From Woronichinia sp035285405 (GTDB taxonomy: Bacteria > Cyanobacteriota > Cyanobacteriia > Cyanobacteriales > Microcystaceae), in NCBI GenBank assembly GCA_035285405.1, contig JAYKJI010000153.1:1-42091 (forward strand): DNA of 42,091 bases, written 5' to 3'. Positions 36,374 through 42,091 of the stretch are shown here, piece by piece. How positions within the stretch are numbered: position 1 is the first letter of the stretch; every line of letters begins with the position of its first letter. Both the position numbers and the translations under genes were made by a program. The notes under the pieces are model-generated. The model was not told where the DNA came from and made no database searches. It saw only the letters and a program-made list of their open reading frames with translations.

Positions 36374-37105
36374 TTAAAGACGACCATCTTGATTATCCAA
36401 AGGTTTTAAATTTTCCAGATAATAATAGAAATCTCGAAAAATAGGACATTTCTGGCAAAGAATTGTTTTTTCAATCAGCAATAATAAGTCAGGGCTATCT
36501 TCTGATTTTTTATATTGTTTACCTTGATCCTCGATTTTTTGCGAACTAGCTTCGATTAATAAGTTTGATAATTTCTCCTTACAAGCTTTTTTGTCAGGAT
36601 CGTATTCTCCAAAGCTTTCAGGCTGATCAAAAGGCACTTTTTTCTCTGTACTTAGCCAGTGACGCATTCTTTCATGTCGTGCTTTAAATTTTTCAGCTTT
36701 GGCAAGAGTATGATCCCAATCTGCTATTATCCAAGCTTCAATTTCAGGAGCAGCAAAAGCAATATATCTATCAATATTTTCCACTTTGGGAATGTTAGCA
36801 ATACAATCAAGGAATTGTTGATGTTGATGGTTTAAATTCCCACAATCTAAATCATCAATAACTAAAATTAAATCAGGTTTATGTTTTTCCTTTAAACACG
36901 CCAAGGGTAAATATTTTTGAATAGATTGAATTAAACTAGTATTACTAATGCCAAAGGTTGATTTTTTGTTAGGTTTTGCTCCTTTTTTTGTGCTATCGAA
37001 GGGAGTATAACGTCTGAAAACATAGTGAGGAAAAATTTTTTGTAAAAATTTAATTAACCCACCGGCTTCGGTTTCGCCTCCTCCTGCAAAGACCCAAATT
37101 ACCAT
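36374..37105 (-). CDS. DUF4276-like TOPRIM-related protein, partner of the ATPase
   Basis: A 243-residue protein with the pattern of DUF4276, a TOPRIM-like family. The Gly-rich acidic start VFAGGGETEAGG has E11 and E13. LILVIDDLDCGN has D84, D85 and D87, the paired acids of a TOPRIM site. APEIEAWIIADWD has E121, E123 and D129. The set fits a metal-dependent nuclease or nucleotidyl-transfer fold, though activity is inference. A CQKC pair lies near the C-terminus. I chose ATG 37103-37105; the frame also has a TTG two codons earlier. Its start overlaps the stop of the upstream ATPase gene by 7 bases (ATGGTAA), implying translational coupling. No HIP1 octamer occurs in either gene. Confidence 0.78.
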   Translation of the reverse strand: MVIWVFAGGGETEAGGLIKFLQKIFPHYVFRRYTPFDSTKKGAKPNKKSTFGISNTSLIQSIQKYLPLACLKEKHKPDLILVIDDLDCGNLNHQHQQFLDCIANIPKVENIDRYIAFAAPEIEAWIIADWDHTLAKAEKFKARHERMRHWLSTEKKVPFDQPESFGEYDPDKKACKEKLSNLLIEASSQKIEDQGKQYKKSEDSPDLLLLIEKTILCQKCPIFRDFYYYLENLKPLDNQDGRL

Positions 37106-38301
37106 GGCCAACCTCCAACGGTGGGATCACCAACTCGATAAAGATCACCCAATTCCCAACCTTCTTCTAATTGAGGTTTTAAGACTTCAGGCGATAAAGG
37201 CTTAATGCCGTAATGATTAGCATCAGTAGGATAAAAACAATAAACATGTTCAAGGCTATCAGTAAATTTATCTAATAAATCCGGGCTATGGGTGGTGAGA
37301 ATAATTTGCGTTTTTTCGGCAGCCTTTTTGATCCATTGAGCTAAGACTGATAACCAAGCAGGATGTAAACCTAATTCCGGTTCGTCGATAACTAATAAAG
37401 TCGGTAAGTTAGGAGAATGTAAAATCACAGCCCAGCAAAGCATTCTGACGGTTCCATCGGACATTTCATTGAGATAAAAAGGTTCATCATTTCCTTCTAA
37501 AAACCACTCTACTGTTAGGGACAATCTACCGACTCTGGCAGACCTAATTCGTCGAGTCTTAGGAAAGATAGATTGTATTGCTAAATTTAGAGCATCTTCA
37601 AAATCAATATCTCGACTGAGATTATCAACCACCAAAGCCAAATTATCTCCAGTCGTTGATAGAAAAACATCATCAGGCCCTATTTTAGGTTCTGAGTTAC
37701 GAATAACTTGAAGGTTCATTTCATTGGAATTGTAAAAATGATAATTTCTATAAAGAGAACCTCGAAGTCGTCTTGGATTACCATGTAAAAAATTCAAAAT
37801 TTCACCACTTTCCAAAAACTCTTCTTCAGTTCCACGATTATAAAAAATACCTGCACCAATTTTGGGAGTAGTATAATAATAACAATACAGGAGCGGTTCT
37901 TTGTTTTCTGCAAGATCGCTTCCCATGTAAAGACTTTCTCGTTCAATAAAAGACGGTGAACGACTGTCAACAGAGATTTTTGTGTCTAAAACAATCCTTT
38001 TCTCTTCCTCATTTCGAGAATATTTACTATAGAACCCATAAACAAAACGCACTTGACAAGGTAATGACAAATTAAGATTAGAAAAGCGACCCAATTGAGA
38101 AATTGCCGTCTCAACAGGGCTGTTCATGCTATTTATATCTCGTTTATTACCACCAGAACCTTCACTTAAAAATTTTAAATAACTGATTAAATTACTTTTT
38201 CCCGAACCATTCGGCCCAATAAAAATATTAAGATTCTTCAAGTCAACTTTACCGTCAAACTTGAGGTTTTTATAATTTTCGGTGTAGATAAAAGACAACA
38301 T
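37099..38301 (-). CDS. AAA/ABC-type ATPase (OLD/RecF-like), partner of DUF4276
   Basis: A 400-residue ATPase of the SMC/RecF-like superfamily (AAA_15/AAA_21, COG4637-like). It starts with the typical LSFIYTENYKNLK strand. Walker A is GPNGSGKS (29-36). The signature-like loop is LNEMSDGTVRML (278-289). Walker B is LLVIDEPELGLHP (302-314) with E307 catalytic. The H-loop is TTHSPDLLD (336-344). The middle (about 50-270) is a variable insertion without a coiled coil long enough for a true SMC. Such ATPases drive OLD, Gabija and PARIS anti-phage systems when joined to a TOPRIM protein. Here the partner is the overlapping downstream gene. The pair lies between argJ and housekeeping genes, next to a truncated DUF29 gene. 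Defence is inferred. Confidence 0.87.
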   Translation of the reverse strand: MLSFIYTENYKNLKFDGKVDLKNLNIFIGPNGSGKSNLISYLKFLSEGSGGNKRDINSMNSPVETAISQLGRFSNLNLSLPCQVRFVYGFYSKYSRNEEEKRIVLDTKISVDSRSPSFIERESLYMGSDLAENKEPLLYCYYYTTPKIGAGIFYNRGTEEEFLESGEILNFLHGNPRRLRGSLYRNYHFYNSNEMNLQVIRNSEPKIGPDDVFLSTTGDNLALVVDNLSRDIDFEDALNLAIQSIFPKTRRIRSARVGRLSLTVEWFLEGNDEPFYLNEMSDGTVRMLCWAVILHSPNLPTLLVIDEPELGLHPAWLSVLAQWIKKAAEKTQIILTTHSPDLLDKFTDSLEHVYCFYPTDANHYGIKPLSPEVLKPQLEEGWELGDLYRVGDPTVGGWPW

Positions 38302-38408
38302 AATGAATTAACCTTTAACAAGTCTTTAGATTTTGTTGGATGTTTCTAGATAGAACTCTTTGTAATTAACTTTTTCACACGAGAAGAAATTAAGATATGG
38401 TTAATACA

Positions 38409-38702
38409 TTAGAATATTCTCCCCCGAATCTGCGCACCGCGTAGCGGATCTCTGTGATATCGCCCATCATTAATCGAATCCAGCCAACTATCCGATCGCC
38501 GTTGAGGTTGATATTGCCACTTGAGGAGATGCACCATAATTCTTTCCATCTGGGAACCGATCGCACTGCGTTCACTTTTACCCAAATCCTCCACCTCCTC
38601 AATCAAATGCCCCCAATCAATCGCATCCCAACAACGTTCCCGCAAAAGTTGAGCCGTGTCCTTTGCCCAAAGAGTTAAATCGTGATCATAGGTAGTCCCC
38701 AT
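38409..38702 (-). pseudogene. DUF29 family gene, truncated at the C-terminus
   Basis: The first about 78 residues match the DUF29 pattern: YDHDLTLWAKDTAQLLRE, DAIDWGHLIEEVEDLGKSER, then HLLKWQYQPQRRSDSW. Full DUF29 proteins are about 140-150 residues. This one ends at 97 with an unrelated, Arg/Gly-rich tail (DPLRGAQIRGRIF). The tail is coded by a short palindromic sequence (CCGC-GTA-GCGG, 38437-38447) of the kind that spreads through cyanobacterial genomes. The gene is therefore probably broken. It starts at ATG 38700-38702. DUF29 genes are common, often multi-copy, in cyanobacteria and of unknown function. Confidence 0.6.
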
Positions 38703-38801
38703 AAACTTCTCCCCATCAGAATTTGGTTAAAAGATTTGCCTATTTTGATCTTAGCAACCCCACAAACATTAATTTCGTCATAACTTGGCTTAGAGATTAT
38801 G

Positions 38802-39512
38802 CTAGGGACGGATCAGAAGTTGTCCCACACAAGCCAATTCCCCTGGACGAAGGGTTAAGGAGTCGATCGCCACATCGGTTCCTAAATCAATGGGATAATC
38901 CTGAATGGCATCCGTAAGGGGAGGAAAACCTTCTAAGCGAATCTCCTTCAGCAGTAAGCTTTGAGCATTGATCAGAATTAAACAGGCACAAAGTTTAAAA
39001 ATTTGTTGTTGATGATCAGGAACAAGGAGAGTTCCCTCTAAACTAAAAGAATCCATTCCTAGTGTGATCGCCTGCCATTTCACCACAGAGGAAGCCAGAA
39101 ATTCCTGGGGATTGGTAACACCCTGACGTTCTAATAAAGCAATCAATAATTCCGTCAAAGCATTGGCTAAAATGGTTGAAGAAAGCGAGTCTTGTAGATC
39201 GGTTTCCGTAAGCTTAACTTCTCCACTGACTTGAATGGGTTCCAATAGCTGCAACGGTTTCCCTTTAACGACTTGACCAATATTAATGCGAATATTTTCC
39301 CCTTGCAGTAACACCTGACCCAAACGCAAACCTTGATAAATAGCTCGACGAGTCTGGAGAGAAACCCCTGGGACATAACCTCGTAAAATCTGTCGATCCT
39401 GTCCCTGAATCTGAATTTCTAGCTCTTCAGCCTGTTCTACTTGGGAACGCAACCAAAGCCGTAAAGCAGGGGAAAGGATTTTACTAATCAGGTTAGAAGG
39501 GCTAAGGGCCAT
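38802..39512 (-). CDS. LmeA/DUF2993 family phospholipid-binding protein
   Basis: A 236-residue protein of the DUF2993 family, recognised from the SPALRLWLRSQVEQAEELEIQ start, then GYVPGVSLQTRRAIYQGLRL, then VSGEVKLTETDLQDSL. The fold is a lipid-binding tubular/beta-sandwich type in characterised relatives (mycobacterial LmeA). There is no classical signal peptide. I took ATG 39510-39512 because the longer frame opens at a TTG (39575) and reads through the promoter region shared with the divergent pseudouridine synthase. The role in cyanobacteria is not established. Confidence 0.78.
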   Translation of the reverse strand: MALSPSNLISKILSPALRLWLRSQVEQAEELEIQIQGQDRQILRGYVPGVSLQTRRAIYQGLRLGQVLLQGENIRINIGQVVKGKPLQLLEPIQVSGEVKLTETDLQDSLSSTILANALTELLIALLERQGVTNPQEFLASSVVKWQAITLGMDSFSLEGTLLVPDHQQQIFKLCACLILINAQSLLLKEIRLEGFPPLTDAIQDYPIDLGTDVAIDSLTLRPGELACVGQLLIRP

Positions 39513-39611
39513 AGAATATTGGTTAGGATCGAATGACAAAAATTTTGTAACACTAAGTTTACAAGAGTTTATCAATAACTGAGTGACGCTACGACCTAGA
39601 GAAGATTAAAC

Positions 39612-40403
39612 ATGGCTGAACGGGTACAGAAAATTTTATCGCAGTGGGGAATTGCCTCCCGTCGTCATGCCGAGGAATTAATCCTGGCGGGTCGAGTGAA
39701 ATTGAATGGCAAACTGGTCAAATTGGGAGATAAGGCCGATCCTTACCGTGATCGCCTAGAAGTGGATGGTAAACGGGTTGAATCAGCCACCAAACCGCCG
39801 TTAATTTACCTGCTTCTTAATAAACCGAAAGGAGTACTATCTACCTGCGATGATCCTCAAGCGCGAAAAACCGTGTTAGATCTACTTCCCAACCATTTAC
39901 GAGACGGTCAAGGTTTACATCCAGTAGGACGATTGGATCGTAACTCCACGGGTGCTTTACTGCTAACCAATGATGGTGAATTAACCCAACGTCTCACCCA
40001 TCCCCGTTATCATCTGCCGAAAACCTACGATGTGGTGATTGCTGGCCATCCAACGGAAGAGCAGCTAGAGGGCTGGCGAAAAGGGTTAATGCTGGATGAT
40101 AGTTTAACTCTGCCGGCTCAGGTGGAAGTGGTGGATTGGGATCGTTCTCAAACCCAGCTTGAAGTTAAACTGACCGAAGGGCGCAACCGTCAAATCCGGC
40201 GCATCGTTGAGGAAATTTTTAAGTTGGAGATCCTCAAGCTTCATCGTCGGGCGATCGGTGAAATAAAGCTTAATTCATCTCAAGAACGATTAGCCAGTGG
40301 TCACTACCGCCGTTTGCAACCCTCTGAAATTCGCTTTTTGAAACGTCATGTCAATCTAGAACAGGGATTTCAAAAGCCGACGCTCAATCGTCGAAAACGC
40401 TAA
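39612..40403 (+). CDS. rRNA pseudouridine synthase (RsuA/RluB family)
   Basis: Converts uridine to pseudouridine in ribosomal RNA. The N-terminal S4 RNA-binding domain spans about 1-60 (ERVQKILSQWGIASRRHAEE; GRVKLNG). The catalytic domain has GRLDRNSTG with the nucleophile D109, and the motifs LLLNKPKGVLST (67-78) and GRNRQIRRIVE near the C-terminus. RluB (23S) and RsuA (16S) cannot be told apart by eye; the length and single S4 domain suit RluB. The basic C-terminal tail (KPTLNRRKR) is probably for RNA contact. The start is ATG 39612. It diverges from the DUF2993 gene. Confidence 0.9.
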   Translation: MAERVQKILSQWGIASRRHAEELILAGRVKLNGKLVKLGDKADPYRDRLEVDGKRVESATKPPLIYLLLNKPKGVLSTCDDPQARKTVLDLLPNHLRDGQGLHPVGRLDRNSTGALLLTNDGELTQRLTHPRYHLPKTYDVVIAGHPTEEQLEGWRKGLMLDDSLTLPAQVEVVDWDRSQTQLEVKLTEGRNRQIRRIVEEIFKLEILKLHRRAIGEIKLNSSQERLASGHYRRLQPSEIRFLKRHVNLEQGFQKPTLNRRKR

Positions 40404-40453
40404 CCCTGGGAGTCATCATCGCTAAAAAATTTAGATTTTGTTAAGAATTGGGA

Positions 40454-40482
40454 TTGGACACAGCCCCGATTTCCTTTAAGAT
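40454..40482 (+). promoter_or_regulatory. Putative psbD promoter
   Basis: A -35-like TTGGAC (40454-40459; TGGACA one base on is a 5/6 match to consensus) and a -10-like TAAGAT (40477-40482, 4/6) are 17 bases apart. This would give a leader of about 125 bases before the psbD start. A GGAG Shine-Dalgarno lies about 9 bases before the ATG. Confidence 0.45.
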
Positions 40483-40614
40483 AGTGTAAGTTAAGAAAAG
40501 TAAAGATTTCTCACAATTGCTTCAAACTTCTGCTCCCCTACCGGAAAGTGGTCTTTTAAGAAGAGGTGAGGAATCACAAATCTCGTACTTATATATTATT
40601 CGGAGATCGGTGCC

Positions 40615-41673
40615 ATGACCATAGCAGTCGGACGCGCCCCAGCAGAACAGGGTTGGTTTGATGCCCTCGATGACTGGCTAAAGCGCGATCGCTTCGTATT
40701 TATTGGTTGGTCTGGGTTACTTCTATTTCCCTGTGCCTTCCTTGCCCTCGGTGGTTGGTTAACTGGAACCACCTTTGTCACCTCTTGGTACACTCACGGG
40801 TTAGCCAGTTCCTACCTCGAAGGTGCTAACTTTTTAACCGTTGCGGTTTCTTCTCCCGCCGATGCTTTCGGTCACTCCATTCTCTTTTTATGGGGCCCTG
40901 AAGCCCAAGGTAATTTTACTCGCTGGTGTCAAATCGGTGGTTTGTGGCCCTTTGTGGCTCTGCACGGTGCTTTTGGGCTGATCGGCTTTATGCTGCGTCA
41001 GTTTGAAATTTCCCGTCTAGTAGGCATCCGTCCCTATAACGCGATCGCCTTCTCTGGCCCCATTGCCGTCTTTGTCAGTGTCTTTTTAATGTACCCCTTG
41101 GGTCAATCTAGCTGGTTCTTTGCCCCTAGTTTTGGTGTAGCTGGAATTTTCCGCTTCATTCTCTTCCTCCAAGGTTTCCACAACTGGACGCTTAACCCCT
41201 TCCACATGATGGGTGTTGCCGGTATCCTGGGTGGTGCTTTACTTTGTGCCATTCACGGTGCAACGGTAGAAAACACCCTGTTTGAGGATAGTGATCAAGC
41301 CAATACCTTCCGTGCTTTTGAACCGACCCAAGCAGAAGAAACCTATTCAATGGTGACAGCGAACCGTTTCTGGTCTCAGATTTTCGGGATTGCTTTCTCC
41401 AACAAACGCTGGTTACACTTCTTTATGCTTTTTGTCCCTGTGACGGGTCTGTGGATGAGTGCAGTCGGTATCGTCGGTTTAGCTTTAAACTTGCGTGCCT
41501 ATGACTTTGTTTCCCAGGAATTAAGAGCCGCAGAAGATCCCGAATTTGAAACCTTCTATACCAAAAACATTTTGTTAAATGAAGGTATGCGAGCTTGGAT
41601 GGCTCCGCAGGATCAACCCCACGAAAACTTTATTTTCCCAGAAGAAGTTTTACCTCGTGGTAACGCTCTCTAA
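40615..41673 (+). CDS. psbD: Photosystem II D2 protein
   Basis: A 352-residue thylakoid membrane protein, one half of the photosystem II reaction centre. The numbered key residues fall exactly where expected: redox tyrosine Y160, P680 ligand H197, and non-haem iron ligands H214 and H268. The start MTIAVGRAP and end EEVLPRGNAL are canonical. The gene is not followed by the overlapping psbC that normally accompanies psbD in a dicistron; a terminator comes 26 bases after its stop. This fits the monocistronic psbD copy known in some cyanobacteria (psbD2 of Synechocystis). Whether a second copy exists elsewhere cannot be seen here. Confidence 0.97.
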   Translation: MTIAVGRAPAEQGWFDALDDWLKRDRFVFIGWSGLLLFPCAFLALGGWLTGTTFVTSWYTHGLASSYLEGANFLTVAVSSPADAFGHSILFLWGPEAQGNFTRWCQIGGLWPFVALHGAFGLIGFMLRQFEISRLVGIRPYNAIAFSGPIAVFVSVFLMYPLGQSSWFFAPSFGVAGIFRFILFLQGFHNWTLNPFHMMGVAGILGGALLCAIHGATVENTLFEDSDQANTFRAFEPTQAEETYSMVTANRFWSQIFGIAFSNKRWLHFFMLFVPVTGLWMSAVGIVGLALNLRAYDFVSQELRAAEDPEFETFYTKNILLNEGMRAWMAPQDQPHENFIFPEEVLPRGNAL

Positions 41674-41698
41674 GTTAATCGACTGATTTTAGATTTGA

Positions 41699-41724
41699 AG
41701 GGTAGTTAATCGCTGCCCTTTTTT
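41699..41724 (+). terminator. Terminator after psbD
   Basis: AGGGTAG (41699-41705) pairs with CTGCCCT (41713-41719), one T-G pair, 7-base loop, followed by TTTTTT. It makes psbD monocistronic. Confidence 0.75.
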
Positions 41725-42026
41725 GTTGACTTATTCATTTAAGATGAGATTATGCCTTGCTGTAAATTTTTCGTTGATTATGTCTGGTGTTATCACGGAA
41801 GTCTTATCATACCTTTTGCAATGAAAAGCTATCAACAAATTATTGACAGGTAGAAAAACTCTATCGTAGAAATTTAGTATAATGAGTTCTGTATTGAATT
41901 TGTCAAGTCGGGATAAATAAACTAGTCAAAGGGGAAATAACCTTGCAAACTATAAATTTTAATCGTTAAGTAGGTCAACCAAATAAAGCGTAAAATGGAA
42001 AGAGACTAAAAAAGTAGAGAAAGTAA
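41725..42026. other. 302-base AT-rich spacer before a transposase gene
   Basis: No gene is supported. A TTGACA (41843-41848) and TATAAT (41878-41883) are present, but 29 bases apart, too far for one promoter. The left end of the insertion sequence probably lies here, yet no terminal inverted repeat can be confirmed because the other end is outside the window. Confidence 0.4.
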
Positions 42027-42091
42027 ATGCCTGCTCCCCTCAAAATTAGTTTAACCAAGGAAGAAGAAATAACGCTCCGAGAACTAAGCTA
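42027..42091 (+). mobile_element. Start of an IS630-type transposase (partial)
   Basis: An open frame from ATG 42027 reaches the right edge after 21 codons. The peptide MPAPLKISLTKEEEITLREL strongly resembles the N-terminus of cyanobacterial IS630-family transposases, which begin with a short Leu/Glu-rich helix before a helix-turn-helix. Identification rests on this short stretch only. Confidence 0.6.

Noticed and set aside
41843..41883. TTGACA and TATAAT boxes before the transposase
   Set aside because: The spacing of 29 bases is far from the usual 17, so they do not form one promoter.
1..42091. tRNA, rRNA or CRISPR elements
   Set aside because: I read the spacers for T-arm-like motifs and for regularly spaced repeats and saw none. 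A tRNAscan or CRISPR search would settle it.

Overview
The window is chromosomal DNA from a cyanobacterium. The signs are a photosystem II D2 gene (psbD), the split RNA polymerase large subunit (rpoC2 as its own gene), several families known mainly from cyanobacteria (DUF4327, DUF4087, DUF29, NTRC-type thioredoxin reductase), and many copies of the HIP1 octamer GCGATCGC. The rpoB-rpoC2 layout without rpoC1 between them recalls the Synechocystis/Microcystis-type unicellular lineages. I have no database search behind this placement.

Layout. Positions 1-4180: a gene tail, a GT4 glycosyltransferase, DUF4327, methionine aminopeptidase and a membrane-anchored protein. Positions 4177-10514: an accessory-looking stretch with a GNAT acetyltransferase, an HTH-NACHT NTPase (likely anti-phage or signalling) and a large hybrid histidine kinase whose HPt domain lacks its histidine. 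Positions 10641-16226: a secreted DUF3887 protein, a CobW-type metallochaperone with a histidine-rich loop, a DUF362 protein, a membrane-fused subtilase and a small protein. Positions 16242-22179: an RlpA-like protein, an EamA transporter, DUF4087, a glycine-pentad repeat protein, lgt, cobM and NTRC. Positions 22469-31101 (minus strand): the housekeeping run rpsT-tatD-rpoB-rpoC2, ending in a clear terminator. Positions 31257-36062 (minus): murI, an AMIN-amidase and argJ. Positions 36374-38702: a second accessory patch with an ABC/OLD-like ATPase, a DUF4276 (TOPRIM-like) partner and a truncated DUF29 gene. Positions 38802-41673: an LmeA/DUF2993 protein, a pseudouridine synthase and a monocistronic psbD. 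The right edge starts an IS630-type transposase.

How genes work together. The transcription/translation genes form one minus-strand unit. Envelope functions recur: lgt, murI, the amidase, the RlpA-like protein and the subtilase. CobW and DUF362 look co-transcribed and share a terminator. The two best candidates for an under-described system are the coupled ATPase/DUF4276 pair at 36374-38301, which has the same logic as ATPase+TOPRIM defence systems such as PARIS, OLD or Gabija, and the HTH-NACHT gene at 4726-7065. The latter has an inverted repeat just upstream of its start and a GNAT gene 24 nt downstream.

No tRNA, rRNA or CRISPR array was recognised.
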